Source: Thalassobaculum_A sp040219215 (GTDB taxonomy: Bacteria > Pseudomonadota > Alphaproteobacteria > Thalassobaculales > Thalassobaculaceae). Taken from it: a DNA stretch of 64,000 nucleotides. Location of the stretch: the NCBI RefSeq assembly GCF_040219215.1, contig NZ_JAVJSX010000032.1, positions 124,001 to 188,000 of the forward strand, written 5' to 3'. Shown piece by piece: positions 16,416 to 25,928 of the stretch. Made by a program: the position numbers and the translations under genes. The notes beneath the pieces were generated by a model. The model was given only the letters and a program-made list of their open reading frames with translations. It did no database searches and was not told the DNA's origin. The number at the start of each line of letters is the position of its first letter. The stretch's first letter is position 1.

Positions 16416-17358
16416 AGAGGACGCCCTGTTCCTTGTAGAACTTGGCGGCACCCTTGTGGAGCGGCACGCCGGTCTCCACAGCCATCGACTTGGCATCGGC
16501 CTTGCCGACCGCCTTGGCGATCGAGGCCAGGTCGGGGACGTTCGCCACGATGTTCTTCAGCACGTCGTAGACCAACTTCTCGTCCAGATCGCAGCGGGCG
16601 ATGATGTGGGTCGAGTAGCCGATGGTCGGAACGTCGGCGTCCTGGCCCGGGTAGCTACCGGCCGGAACGATGATGCGCTGGTAGCCGGGATTGATGGCCT
16701 TCATCTTGGCAAGGCCGTCATCCGGAACCGGGACCAGCGTGATCGCACGCGCCGAGGCGAGGTCCATGATGGCGCCAGCCGGGACCGTCGTGCCGAGGGT
16801 GAACCAGTCGGCGTTGCCGTCCTTCAGCTGATTGACGCTGTCGGTGTACGAGCCGTAGCTGACCCGGGACATGTCGTCGTAGGTCAGGCCATAGGCGGTG
16901 AGCAGGTGCTCGGTGATCGCCTCGCCGGTGTTGCCCTTCTTCTGGGTGGTCAGCGCCTTGCCCTTGACGTCGGCCGGCGACTTGATGCCCGACGACGCGT
17001 TCGCGACGACCTGGAAGTACTGCGGGTACAGGGTGCCGACATTGCAGACGTTGGCCGCCTTGGACTCGAACGGCGGCTTGCCGTTGATGGCGTCGACGGT
17101 CGACACCGAGTTGGCGAACCCGAAATCGGTCTTGCCGGCTTCCACGGCCTTGACGTTGGCGATCCCGGCGCCGGGCAGGATCTGCACGCTGCTGCCGGCG
17201 ATGTTCTGCTCCACGATGTTCTTGATCGCGCCGCCGAGCGGATACCAGGAACCACCCTGCGGACCGGTCATCAGCTTGAGATCCGCTGCCTGAGCGGACA
17301 CCCCGAGCCCGATGGACATCAACCCTGCGGCGGCGACGCGCGCCACTAACTTCGACAT
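16414..17358 (-). CDS. TAXI-family TRAP transporter solute-binding protein
   Basis: Periplasmic receptor of the TRAP transporter, 314 residues. A signal peptide ends near residue 24 (SIGLGVSAQA-ADLKL). The mature start LKLMTGPQGGSWYPLGGAI is the hallmark of the TAXI (TRAP-associated extracytoplasmic immunogenic) family. The start has a GGAGGAA ribosome site. It is the first gene of a minus-strand operon with a fused permease and a trimethylamine-dehydrogenase-like flavoenzyme. TAXI ligands are often glutamate or other small organic acids, but the ligand here is unknown. Confidence 0.93.
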   Translation of the reverse strand: MSKLVARVAAAGLMSIGLGVSAQAADLKLMTGPQGGSWYPLGGAIKNIVEQNIAGSSVQILPGAGIANVKAVEAGKTDFGFANSVSTVDAINGKPPFESKAANVCNVGTLYPQYFQVVANASSGIKSPADVKGKALTTQKKGNTGEAITEHLLTAYGLTYDDMSRVSYGSYTDSVNQLKDGNADWFTLGTTVPAGAIMDLASARAITLVPVPDDGLAKMKAINPGYQRIIVPAGSYPGQDADVPTIGYSTHIIARCDLDEKLVYDVLKNIVANVPDLASIAKAVGKADAKSMAVETGVPLHKGAAKFYKEQGVL

Positions 17359-17580
17359 CTCACATTCCTCCGTGGGAGGGCCGACGTTCAGTCGCCTGCC
17401 CGATTGGTTGGTACGGCCGGATTATTCACGCCGAGGCGAAGACGGTCCAGACCGCAGTGTCATGTCGTCGTATCACCTGTTCACCGACGCTTGTAGTGGT
17501 GTTTGAGACCGGCTGCCGTGACTCGGGGGCACCGCAGGCTCTATAGTCCGCACTTCCCAACCGGTCTGTCCGATGAGTTG

Positions 17581-19374
17581 ATGCGCGTTGCCATCTTCAT
17601 TCTGCTTGCGCTCACCGTCCTCGGGCGGGCCGCAACTGCCGAGGTCAAACCCGGGCAGGGCGTGCGGTATACCGTCGCGTTCGCCGGCATGGAGGCCGTG
17701 GCGGACCTCGCCGATCTGATCAGGCAAAGCTCGGCGCTGGTGTCGAAGACGGACGACCCTCCGCCGTCGCGGGCGGCATTGCAGCGTCGGGTCGACGACG
17801 ACGTCGAGCGCTTTGAGAGCGCGGCGCGGTCGCTCGGCTACTACGACGCGGCGTTCGATGCCGCGATTCAGCCGGCCTCTGCGGCGGGCGAACCCATGAC
17901 CGTGACCGTCATGGTGGAGCCCGGGCAGGCGTACCGGATCGCGCTGGTGGAATTCAGGACAGCCGACGATGCACCGCTGGCCGTCGGTGCCGAACTGCCG
18001 GCGAAGCGGATCGGCCTTGCGGCCGGCGCCCAGGCGCGGGCCGCCGATGTGGTGTCGGCGCAGACCACCGCCCTTCGGATTCTGCACGAGCGCGGCTACC
18101 CGCTCGCCGAGGCCGGAAAGCGAACGGTCCTGATCGATCGGGATGCGAAGGAGATGCGCGTCACCTTCCGGTTCACACCCGGACCGGCCGCACGGCTGGG
18201 ATCGGTTTCCGTGTCGGGCGCCGAGACCGTCGATCCGGGTTTCGTCCTGCGTCGCCTGCCCTGGCGCTTCGGTGAGTCGGCCGACATCCGCAAGATCGAA
18301 GACGGGCGCCGCAACCTCGCCTCGACCGGGGTTTTCGATACGGTCGACGTCCGGTTCGGCGATGCCGTGGATGCCGAGGGCCTGATCCCGGTCCAGGTGT
18401 CGGTCACCGAACGGGCGCCGCGAAGCATCGGCGCCGGCGTCAGCGCCTCGACGTCGGAAGGTCTTGGCGTCAACGCGTTCTGGACGCACCGCAACCTGTT
18501 CGGCGGGGCCGAGCGTCTCGACGTGAACGGCCGGGTCAGCGAGGTCGAGACCCATGTCACCGGCGACTTGCGGTTGCCGGACGTGATTCTCAACGATCAG
18601 GACCTGGTGCTGAGCTCCGGTCTGGTTCAGGAGTCGACAGATAGCTACGACTCGCAGAAGGTCAGCGTTGGCGGCCGTTTCGAGCGCCGGGTGAACGACA
18701 TCCTGACCGTCGACTACGGCGCTGTCCTGGAACGCAGCCTGATCGACGAAGGCGATGTCGAGAATCGCTACACCCTGGTGGGCTTGCCGGTCGGCGCGAC
18801 GATCGACACATCCGACGATCTGCTGAACCCGACGCGCGGAGGGCGATCACGCGTGCGCTTCACGCCGTACCTTGAATACCTCGGCTCGACGATCAGCTTC
18901 TACTCCATGACCGCCCGGCACGCCCACTACGTTGCCCTCGACGACGCCCGTGACTTCATCCTCGCCGGCCGGGCGGCGATCGGGTCGATCCTGGGTGCGT
19001 CGACGAACAACATCCCGGCGGACAAGCGGCTGTATTCCGGCGGCAGTGGGTCGGTACGAGGCTACGGGCTGCAGAAGATCGGACCGCTTGACGGCAGCGG
19101 CGACCCGACCGGCGGCCGATCCATGGTCGAGGTCGGCGCGGAGTTGCGCTGGCGCATCCATGGCGACTTCGGGATCGTGCCATTCATTGACGGTGGTCAA
19201 GTCTACGACACCGAGACACCGGACCTCGGCCAGGAACTGCAATGGGCGGCGGGCCTCGGCTTCCGGTATTACACGCCGATCGGCCCGATCCGTGCCGACA
19301 TCGCGTTCCCGCTGAACCCGCGCAGCTCCGATGACCGTTTCCAGGTGTATTTCAGTCTCGGCCAGGCGTTCTGA
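17581..19374 (+). CDS. tamA: Outer-membrane translocation/assembly protein TamA
   Basis: BamA-superfamily outer-membrane protein that works with TamB in transport between the two membranes and in insertion of some outer-membrane proteins. From ATG at 17581 the protein has 597 residues: a signal peptide (about 1-22), POTRA-type repeats to about residue 280, then a 16-strand-type barrel (GAGVSASTSEGLGVNAFWTH) ending in Phe (VYFSLGQAF), as outer-membrane barrels do. An upstream start at 17503 would add residues before the signal peptide and is unlikely. tamB begins three bases after its stop. Confidence 0.93.
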   Translation: MRVAIFILLALTVLGRAATAEVKPGQGVRYTVAFAGMEAVADLADLIRQSSALVSKTDDPPPSRAALQRRVDDDVERFESAARSLGYYDAAFDAAIQPASAAGEPMTVTVMVEPGQAYRIALVEFRTADDAPLAVGAELPAKRIGLAAGAQARAADVVSAQTTALRILHERGYPLAEAGKRTVLIDRDAKEMRVTFRFTPGPAARLGSVSVSGAETVDPGFVLRRLPWRFGESADIRKIEDGRRNLASTGVFDTVDVRFGDAVDAEGLIPVQVSVTERAPRSIGAGVSASTSEGLGVNAFWTHRNLFGGAERLDVNGRVSEVETHVTGDLRLPDVILNDQDLVLSSGLVQESTDSYDSQKVSVGGRFERRVNDILTVDYGAVLERSLIDEGDVENRYTLVGLPVGATIDTSDDLLNPTRGGRSRVRFTPYLEYLGSTISFYSMTARHAHYVALDDARDFILAGRAAIGSILGASTNNIPADKRLYSGGSGSVRGYGLQKIGPLDGSGDPTGGRSMVEVGAELRWRIHGDFGIVPFIDGGQVYDTETPDLGQELQWAAGLGFRYYTPIGPIRADIAFPLNPRSSDDRFQVYFSLGQAF

Positions 19375-19377
19375 GTC

Positions 19378-22300
19378 ATGATGCGCCGGATCATTGTGGT
19401 GGCGGCGCTGGTCGTTCTCGGCGCACCGGTCGCCCTGGCGCTTGCTCTTCTGGTTGCGATCAACACCGATTGGGGGCGAGCCCATCTGGCCGACGCCGTG
19501 CGATCGGCGACCGCCGCAGGGCCCGTCCAGGTCGAGATCGGCCGGCTGACGGGGGCTTTGCCCGGCCACTTCCGCGTTGAACGTTTGCGGCTGAGCGATG
19601 CCTCAGGTGTGTTCGCCGAACTCGATCGGGTCGAGCTGGCCTGGTCACCCTGGGCGTTGCTGACCGGAACGGTGGCGATCGAAGCGATCACCGCCGACGG
19701 CGGCAGGATCACGCGAGCACCGGTGTTGCCCGATTCCCCGGCCCCGGAGCCGGAGCCTGCGAGAGGATTGTCCCTGGCGTTCCCTGCACCTCCGGTGGCC
19801 GTTCGTCTTGGCGGCCTCCGGGTGGCCGGTCTCCAGCTCGGCGAGGCATTGGTGGGACAGGCCGCCACTGTGAGCGCCGAGCTGTCCGCGTCGGTGACCG
19901 GATCCGCGGCGACAGCCAAGGGCTGGGTGGAGGCCGCATCGCAGGATGCTGCCGCGCGCCTCGATCTCGACCTTGCTGTTGTGCCCGGTGATGGAACGTT
20001 ACGCGTCGAACTGCGGGCGCACGAGCCGGCGGGCGGTGTCGCGGCCGGCCTGATCGGGCTAGCCGATCGGCCGCCACTGGATCTCGTCCTGACCGGCACG
20101 GGGACACTGGCGGACTGGAAGGGGCGCCTGAAGGGCGGGTTCGGGACGGGCGCCGAGGCCGACATGAAATTGGGCATCGGCAGCGACGAGGCCGGAACTC
20201 GGGTCACCGTTGATGGTACGGCGGATCTGGCTGGCGTGCTGCCTGACGAGATGCGGACGGCAATCGGACCGTCGCCCGGCCTTGGCCTGACGATCCGGTT
20301 CGCGCCGGATGGCAGCATCGCGCTCGAGCGGGCAGCAATGCGCACGGCGGCGGGAACGCTAGAGGGGGTGGCGCGCATAACAGTGGACGGCCAGCCGATC
20401 GAGGCGGACGCAAGGGTACGGGTCGAGCGGCTCGACTTCCTGTCGGATATTGCCGGCGTCGAACTGGCGGGCGCCATGGCGATCCAGCTTCGGCTCGTCG
20501 ATGAGGGCCGCCGGGTCGAGGTGTCAGCAACGGGCTCCCCTGTCGTGGCCTCGACTCCCTTGGGCGGCCTGACGATTGAGATGTCGGCGGATGCAAACAC
20601 CGCCCTTGCCGGCTTGCCGGAGTCTGTCGCATGGACGGCAGCCGCCTCGGTGGAGACGCCCGGCCTGCCCGATGTCGACGCGCCGGCGCTGCTCGGTCCG
20701 AGGATCGCGGTGCGGGCCTCCGGTACCACCACGGGCAATGGCCAGAACCTCCGGGTCGACGGGCTGAACGTGGTGTCCGACGCCGGGTTGATCGAGGCGA
20801 CGGCCCGGCTCTCGGACGCTCGAAAACTCGACCTGAACGGCACGATCACCCTGACCGATCTCGCCCGTTTCTCCGAAGTGGCCGGGCGCTCGCTGTCGGG
20901 CTCGACGACGCTCGGCATCGACGGCAGCGTGCTGCTCGATCCGTTCGATGTGTCGGCCGTGCTCGATCTGACGGCCGATGCCCTTGGGCTGGGTGACCCG
21001 GCATTGGACCGGCTGGTCGGGTCCGGACCCGAACTGAGCGCCGGTGTCACCCTGGACGCGGAGAACCGGCTGTCGGTGCACGGTCTGACGGTTCGGATGG
21101 CGGCTGCCCAGGCGAATGGGGATGCCGAACTGATCCTGCCGGACGGCGCGCTGGATGGGCTGATCGAGGTGGCGGCGCCGGACCTGTCGGTGGTCGGCCG
21201 TGCCCTGGCGGTGGACGTATCCGGACGAGGTGGTCTGTCATTGGCCCTGGGCGGTACCCTCGGCGAGCCGACCGCTTCGGCTTCCTGGCGGTTGGCGCCA
21301 TTGACGGTCCAGGGAACCCGTTTCACTGAACTGACGGGCTCGGCGACCTTGGCGGGGCTGCCGCAAGCTCCGGCCGGGCGGCTCGACCTGCGGGCATCGT
21401 CAGGCGGCGAGGCGGTTACCCTCGGAGCGGCCTACGCCGTGGCCGGCGATCGGCTGCGGGTCGACGGGATCGCGCTGGATGGCGCCGGCCTGAAGGGCAG
21501 GGGCGATGTCGCCGTGAACCTGGCCGGCCCCTTGGCTGACGGCCGCATTACGCTGGCGGTGCCGGACCTCGGTCGCGTCGGTGTGGTTGCCGGGTTTCCG
21601 GGGATGACGGGGAGTTTGGACGCCCAGGTCACCTTGTCGGCCAGTGACGGCCAGTCGGCCACGCTGTCCGGGCGGGTCCAGGACCTCGCCGTCGACGGTT
21701 CCACCCGTGTGAGTTCGATCATTCTGTCAGGCGTGGGGCGGTCGCTGCTCTCAAAGCCTTCGGGTTCGCTGCGCGCCGAGTTCGGCGAAGTGCTTCAGGG
21801 CGACGACACGTTGCTGAGCCAGGGGCTGCTGACCGCGGAGTCCGACGGCTCGACCGCTCGCCTGGCGCTGTCCGTGAACGGCGAGGGGGAAGTGCCCTAT
21901 CGGGTCACGGCGGGAGTCTCGGCCGGAGTGGGCAAAACCCCGCTGCGGATCAGCGTCGACAACCTCGACGCCGAGGTCGCTGACGCGGCGTTTGCCCTGC
22001 AGCAGCCGACCCGAATTACCCTCGGGGCGAAGCCGCGGATCGACGACGTCGCGCTTCGCGTCGATGGAGGCACGATGACCGGCGGCGGCCGCATCGACCC
22101 GCGTGACCTCGACATCAAGCTTGCCGTGCGCGACCTCCCGGCGGCCTTGGCGCGGCTGGCCGACCCGGATCTGAAGCTGACCGGCACGATCGACGCCGAC
22201 CTCGTGCTCAGTGGTCCGGTCAATGATCCGACCGGGCGTCTTACGATGTCGGCGCCGGCGATACGGACCACCGACCCGGCGCTGGCCGACCTGCCGCCGC

Positions 22301-23769
22301 TGTCCGCAACGGCGGAAGCTCGAATCGAGAAGCGACGGCTGACCGCGACGATGGCTGCTTCGGTCGGCACCGGGGTCGAAGCGAAGCTGGCGGCCACGCT
22401 TGGTCTGGCGGCAGCGCCCGTCGGTTCGCCTCCACGCCTCGATAACACCGCACCTCAGGACATCAAGCTTGATGTCGAGGCCGCGCTCGAACAGCTCTCG
22501 GCCTACCTGCCGCTCAATGGTGGTCGGATGGCGGGCCAGGCATCAATCCACGTGGCGGTGGCCGGCACGCCGGCTGATCCCGTGGTGAACGGCACCGCCT
22601 CGCTGCGTGACGGGGCGATCGACCAGCCGGCGATCGGGCTCTACCTGGAGGACGTCCGACTGGAGGCCAACGGGCGGGGCGATCGTCTGGAGATCGAGAC
22701 GCTGACCGCCTCGGCGGTGTCCGGCGGGACGTTGGAGGGCAGCGGCGGGGTCTCCTTCGACGTCGACCAGGGCATGCCGGCCGATCTGAAGCTGGCCGCG
22801 CGCCGCCTGGTGGCGGTGGACACCGACGAGGCGGAAATCATGCTCGACGCGGACCTGACCTTCACCGGAATGCGTCCTGACTACCGGCTTGCCGGCACGG
22901 TGACGGTGCTGCCGTCGGAGGTCCGTATTCCGGACCAGCTTCCGCCGTCGGTCGTCGAACTGCAGGTGACCGAAGTGCGCAACGGCGTCGTGGTCCGGTC
23001 GCCGGAGATCAAGGAGAAGGATGGCGATGCTGAATCGGCAGGCGTCCCGATCACCCTGGACATCAAGATCGACATACCTGGAAAGGTCTTCGTGCGCGGG
23101 CGCGGTTTGGACAGCGAGTGGGGCGGCGACCTCACGGTAACCGGCCGGGCCGACGATCCCGACGTGAAGGGCGGCCTGCAGGTCCGTCGTGGCAAGTTTG
23201 ACGGCCTCGGTCGGACCTTCACGTTCGAGCGCGGCCAGGTCGTGTTCGATGGCAGCCCGCCGGACGATCCGACGCTGAACATGGCGCTGGTCACCGAAGT
23301 GGCCGAGATCAAGGCCAAGGTCCTGGTGTCGGGGCGTGCGCAGGACCCCACCATCGAACTGGCCAGCGAGCCCGCGATGCCGAAGGAGGAGGTGCTGTCG
23401 CACATCCTGTTCGGCTCGTCGCGGGCGCAGTTGAGCCCGTTGCAGGCGCTGAAGCTGGCGCAGTCGGCGGCAGTGCTGTCCGGGCGCCTGGGTTCGGGCG
23501 GCGGCATCACCGATACCATCCGGGAAACCCTGGGGGCCGATACGCTCGACGTCGACGCGGGCGACGGCGCCGAGGGATCGCGTGGCGCGTCGTTGTCGGT
23601 CGGCAAGTATGTGGCGCCCGGCGTGTTCCTGAAACTGCAACAGGGGCTGAGCGGCGCCGGTAGCAAGGCGGTGGTCGAGGTCGAGATCACCGACAGCATC
23701 TCGGTGGAAACCGACGTCGGCGCCGATTCCCAGAGCCGGGTGGGCGTGAACTGGAAGGTGGACTATTGA
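19378..23769 (+). CDS. tamB: Translocation/assembly module inner-membrane protein TamB
   Basis: Very large AsmA-like protein of 1463 residues, within the usual TamB range. One N-terminal membrane segment (about residues 3-25) anchors it in the inner membrane. The long middle, rich in alternating short beta strands, would form the periplasm-spanning groove that carries lipid. The C-terminal DUF490 domain is clear: FTFERGQVVFDGSPPDDPTLN near residue 1280 and the terminal LSVGKYVAPGVFLKLQQGL, ending in VGVNWKVDY. It is coupled to tamA by a three-base gap. Confidence 0.93.
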   Translation: MMRRIIVVAALVVLGAPVALALALLVAINTDWGRAHLADAVRSATAAGPVQVEIGRLTGALPGHFRVERLRLSDASGVFAELDRVELAWSPWALLTGTVAIEAITADGGRITRAPVLPDSPAPEPEPARGLSLAFPAPPVAVRLGGLRVAGLQLGEALVGQAATVSAELSASVTGSAATAKGWVEAASQDAAARLDLDLAVVPGDGTLRVELRAHEPAGGVAAGLIGLADRPPLDLVLTGTGTLADWKGRLKGGFGTGAEADMKLGIGSDEAGTRVTVDGTADLAGVLPDEMRTAIGPSPGLGLTIRFAPDGSIALERAAMRTAAGTLEGVARITVDGQPIEADARVRVERLDFLSDIAGVELAGAMAIQLRLVDEGRRVEVSATGSPVVASTPLGGLTIEMSADANTALAGLPESVAWTAAASVETPGLPDVDAPALLGPRIAVRASGTTTGNGQNLRVDGLNVVSDAGLIEATARLSDARKLDLNGTITLTDLARFSEVAGRSLSGSTTLGIDGSVLLDPFDVSAVLDLTADALGLGDPALDRLVGSGPELSAGVTLDAENRLSVHGLTVRMAAAQANGDAELILPDGALDGLIEVAAPDLSVVGRALAVDVSGRGGLSLALGGTLGEPTASASWRLAPLTVQGTRFTELTGSATLAGLPQAPAGRLDLRASSGGEAVTLGAAYAVAGDRLRVDGIALDGAGLKGRGDVAVNLAGPLADGRITLAVPDLGRVGVVAGFPGMTGSLDAQVTLSASDGQSATLSGRVQDLAVDGSTRVSSIILSGVGRSLLSKPSGSLRAEFGEVLQGDDTLLSQGLLTAESDGSTARLALSVNGEGEVPYRVTAGVSAGVGKTPLRISVDNLDAEVADAAFALQQPTRITLGAKPRIDDVALRVDGGTMTGGGRIDPRDLDIKLAVRDLPAALARLADPDLKLTGTIDADLVLSGPVNDPTGRLTMSAPAIRTTDPALADLPPLSATAEARIEKRRLTATMAASVGTGVEAKLAATLGLAAAPVGSPPRLDNTAPQDIKLDVEAALEQLSAYLPLNGGRMAGQASIHVAVAGTPADPVVNGTASLRDGAIDQPAIGLYLEDVRLEANGRGDRLEIETLTASAVSGGTLEGSGGVSFDVDQGMPADLKLAARRLVAVDTDEAEIMLDADLTFTGMRPDYRLAGTVTVLPSEVRIPDQLPPSVVELQVTEVRNGVVVRSPEIKEKDGDAESAGVPITLDIKIDIPGKVFVRGRGLDSEWGGDLTVTGRADDPDVKGGLQVRRGKFDGLGRTFTFERGQVVFDGSPPDDPTLNMALVTEVAEIKAKVLVSGRAQDPTIELASEPAMPKEEVLSHILFGSSRAQLSPLQALKLAQSAAVLSGRLGSGGGITDTIRETLGADTLDVDAGDGAEGSRGASLSVGKYVAPGVFLKLQQGLSGAGSKAVVEVEITDSISVETDVGADSQSRVGVNWKVDY

Positions 23770-23824
23770 GGCAGCTGCCGCCATCACATCAGTTCCGCAC
23801 CGCGCTCTCACAGGACCGACGCCC

Positions 23825-24256
23825 ATGACCGCCGTTGATTTCGACCCGACCGACCCAGCCAACTTCTCGTTCTGGACCGAGGAGCGGCTGCGCTACGGCG
23901 ACCTCGATATGCTGGCGCATGTAAACAACAACGCGATCGGCGTGTTTCTGGAGAACGGCCGGGTCCATCTGTTCCGGGCATCGGGCGAGGACATTGCCGG
24001 CGGCCTGTCGTGGGTGGTGCGCCGCCTGGAGATCGACTTTGTCCGGGAGATCCAGTTTCCCGGCACTGTGCGGACCGGCACCAGGGTCGCGGCACTCGGA
24101 AACACCTCCTGCACGATCCGGCAGGGCATCTTCGTGGATGGGGAGTGCCGTGTGACCTCGACGGCGATCGGCGTGTGCTTCGACCTTGTCGCCCGCAAGT
24201 CGGTGCCGATTCCGGATGTCGTGCGAGCCCGGCTGGCTGGGCACCGCCCTTCGTAA
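23825..24256 (+). CDS. Acyl-CoA thioesterase, 4-hydroxybenzoyl-CoA thioesterase (hotdog) family
   Basis: Small hotdog-fold thioesterase of 143 residues that would hydrolyse an acyl-CoA. The motif RYGDLDMLAHVNN near residues 22-34 contains the catalytic Asp and the His-Val-Asn-Asn of the 4HBT family, and the helix AIGVFLENGRVHLF follows. The gene starts 55 bases after tamB on the same strand. It is not the Pal-Tol associated ybgC by context. The natural substrate is unknown. Confidence 0.85.
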   Translation: MTAVDFDPTDPANFSFWTEERLRYGDLDMLAHVNNNAIGVFLENGRVHLFRASGEDIAGGLSWVVRRLEIDFVREIQFPGTVRTGTRVAALGNTSCTIRQGIFVDGECRVTSTAIGVCFDLVARKSVPIPDVVRARLAGHRPS

Positions 24257-24264
24257 ACTTGACC

Positions 24265-24522
24265 CTATTGCGCCATCGGCACGATCGAAACCTCGGCGGC
24301 CGGATGGTCGGCGAGGTAGCGGCGCACCGCGATGTCGTCATCGGTGATCAGCGGCGGGGTTCCCAACACGTCGGCGCGATCGGTCACGCGGTACAGGAAG
24401 CGCGGGCGTAGCCCCGGAAGGTCCGCCGTTTCAGCCGCGGGCGCGCGGACATGGGCGCGCCGGAACAGCTCCAACTCGCCCTCGTAGCCATGTCCTCCAT
24501 AGAGATAGAGATGTCGTGCCAT
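24265..24522 (-). CDS. Small hypothetical protein, 85 residues
   Basis: I do not recognise the family. The protein (MARHLYLYGGHGYEGEL at its start) is soluble and without signal peptide or membrane segment. The gene is supported by a strong GAGGAGG ribosome site, by a promoter-like pair upstream (TTGCAA at 24585-24590, CATATA at 24562-24567 on the minus strand, 17 bases apart) and by its divergent arrangement with a small HTH regulator gene. A perfect palindrome lies between those promoter boxes, so it is probably a target of that regulator. Confidence 0.65.
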   Translation of the reverse strand: MARHLYLYGGHGYEGELELFRRAHVRAPAAETADLPGLRPRFLYRVTDRADVLGTPPLITDDDIAVRRYLADHPAAEVSIVPMAQ

Positions 24523-24562
24523 CGCCGCCTCCTCGTGACCGCAGTCGTGCCACCCGGAGAAT

Positions 24563-24585
24563 ATATGCGCACGCTGTGCGCATAT
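24563..24585. promoter_or_regulatory. Operator 1: perfect palindrome between promoter boxes
   Basis: ATATGCGCAC and GTGCGCATAT form a perfect 10-base inverted repeat around GCT. The core CGCAC-N3-GTGCG recurs at 24601-24613, with centres 33 bases apart, close to three helical turns. This copy sits between the putative -35 and -10 of the minus-strand small gene, the classic place for repressor binding. The adjacent HTH protein is the likely binder. Confidence 0.7.
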
Positions 24586-24600
24586 TGCAAGATCGGCGAA

Positions 24601-24613
24601 CGCACGACGTGCG
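24601..24613. promoter_or_regulatory. Operator 2: CGCAC-N3-GTGCG half-size copy
   Basis: CGCAC at 24601-24605 and GTGCG at 24609-24613 repeat the core of the palindrome at 24563-24585, with spacer GAC. It lies just upstream of a plausible plus-strand promoter (TTGGCG at 24622-24627, TATATC at 24646-24651, 18 bases apart) for the HTH gene. The flanks beyond the core match the first copy only on the right side. Confidence 0.55.
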
Positions 24614-24675
24614 CTTTGTGCTTGGCGCCAAAGGCCTGAAGGGCCTATATCGTGGGCGTTCGCAAGGAGCCTTAC

Positions 24676-24954
24676 GTGAAAAAGACGGCCGCCAACGACA
24701 GCGCAATGAAGCCCGGTGATTTCAAGCGCTGGCGCAAGTCGCTCAAGCTGTCGCAGAAGGAAGCGGCCGAAGTTCTCGGCCTCAAGCGGCGTGTCGTCCA
24801 GTACTACGAGAAGGGCGAGCGTGACGGCGAGGTCGTGACCATTCCGAAGTATATCAGGCTCGCCTGCTCCGCCGTGGCCGCCGGCGTGCAGGACTACGCC
24901 GGCCCGAGCAAGGACAAGCCGGCCAAGCCGGACGCATCCGACCAGGCCGACTGA
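24676..24954 (+). CDS. XRE-like helix-turn-helix DNA-binding protein
   Basis: Small regulator of 92 residues. The segment FKRWRKSLKLSQKEAAEVLG followed by LKRRVVQYYEKGERDG is a Cro/CI-type helix-turn-helix, at about residues 14-48; the tail is charged and rich in Lys, Pro and Asp. GTG at 24676 is chosen because AAGGAG lies seven bases before it; ATG at 24706 is a possible shorter start. Two CGCAC-N3-GTGCG palindromes between this gene and its divergent neighbour suggest that it controls both, including itself. Confidence 0.85.
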   Translation: MKKTAANDSAMKPGDFKRWRKSLKLSQKEAAEVLGLKRRVVQYYEKGERDGEVVTIPKYIRLACSAVAAGVQDYAGPSKDKPAKPDASDQAD

Positions 24955-24967
24955 CCTGCAAGGTCGT

Positions 24968-25909
24968 TCAGTTCACCGGCGTGATCAGCGGCTTGCCGGC
25001 GATCCCCAACAGCAGGTTCTCCATCACCAGCCGGCCCATGGCGAGGCGGGTGTCGTGGGTGGCGCTGGCCTGGTGCGGCTGCAGCACGACGTTTTCGGTC
25101 ATGTCCTTCAGCGCCTGCGGCACCCGAGGCTCGTCGGCGAACACGTCGAGGCCGGCGGCCCCCAGCCGGCCGTCCTTGAGCGCGGCAATCAGCGCGTCCT
25201 CGTCGACCACGCTGCCGCGCGCCACGTTGATCAGCGTGCCGTTCGGGCCGAGGGCGTCAAGCACTTCGCGGTTGACGATGTGCTTGGTGCTGTCACCGCC
25301 CGGCACGATCGCGATCAGGATCTCGACATCCCGGGCCATGTCGACCAGCGACGCGTAGTGCTTGTAGGGCACTTCCTTCCGGGTGCGGGTGTGGTAGGCG
25401 ATGTCCATCTTGAACGCAGCACAGCGTTGGGCGATCTCGATGCCGATGCGGCCAAGCCCGAGGATGCCGACCTTGCGGCCCCAGACCCGGTGGGTGAACG
25501 TCATGTCGCCCTCGCGCTCCCACCGCCCCTCTCTGACGTAGCGGTCGGCCTGTGGGATGCGCCGGCAGGTCGCCATGGTCAGGGCGATCGCGAAGTCGGC
25601 CACCTCGTCGCTCAGCACGTCGGGGGTGTTCGACACCTTGATCCCGCGAGCCGTGGCGGCGGCCACGTCGACGCCGTCATAGCCGACCCCATGATGGGCG
25701 ATCACCTTGACCTTCGGCAGGGCATCCATGGTCGCGGCGTCGCACGTCTTGCTGTCCGCGATGCCGACGCAGGTGTCGCGCAGCGAGGCGAGCAGGGCCG
25801 CCTGGTCGTCGGCTTCCCAGAGCTTGTGGACGGTAAAGTGCTCGTCCAGTTCCGCCATGGCGACGTCGTACCAGGGCGACAGGATCACGATATCGGGTTT
25901 CTTGGTCAC
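24968..25909 (-). CDS. D-isomer-specific 2-hydroxyacid dehydrogenase
   Basis: NAD-dependent dehydrogenase interconverting a 2-keto acid and a D-2-hydroxy acid, 313 residues. The Rossmann motif GILGLGRIGIEIA lies near residues 145-157; the catalytic trio is visible as Arg in NVARGSVVDE, Glu in DVFADEPRVP and His in QPHQAS. GTG at 25909 is the start, supported by GGAGGA; frames extending further have no homologous sequence. It follows the DUF924 gene by 19 bases and belongs to the same transcript. The substrate could be a phosphoglycerate-, glyoxylate- or hydroxypyruvate-like acid. Confidence 0.9.
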   Translation of the reverse strand: MTKKPDIVILSPWYDVAMAELDEHFTVHKLWEADDQAALLASLRDTCVGIADSKTCDAATMDALPKVKVIAHHGVGYDGVDVAAATARGIKVSNTPDVLSDEVADFAIALTMATCRRIPQADRYVREGRWEREGDMTFTHRVWGRKVGILGLGRIGIEIAQRCAAFKMDIAYHTRTRKEVPYKHYASLVDMARDVEILIAIVPGGDSTKHIVNREVLDALGPNGTLINVARGSVVDEDALIAALKDGRLGAAGLDVFADEPRVPQALKDMTENVVLQPHQASATHDTRLAMGRLVMENLLLGIAGKPLITPVN

Positions 25910-25928
25910 GGCGGCGGTCCTCCGGAAG

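Noticed and set aside
19269..21326. Antisense frame of 685 codons over tamB
   Set aside because: Ser/Arg/Pro/Ala-rich shadow; tamB has a clear C-terminal DUF490 domain and coupling to tamA.
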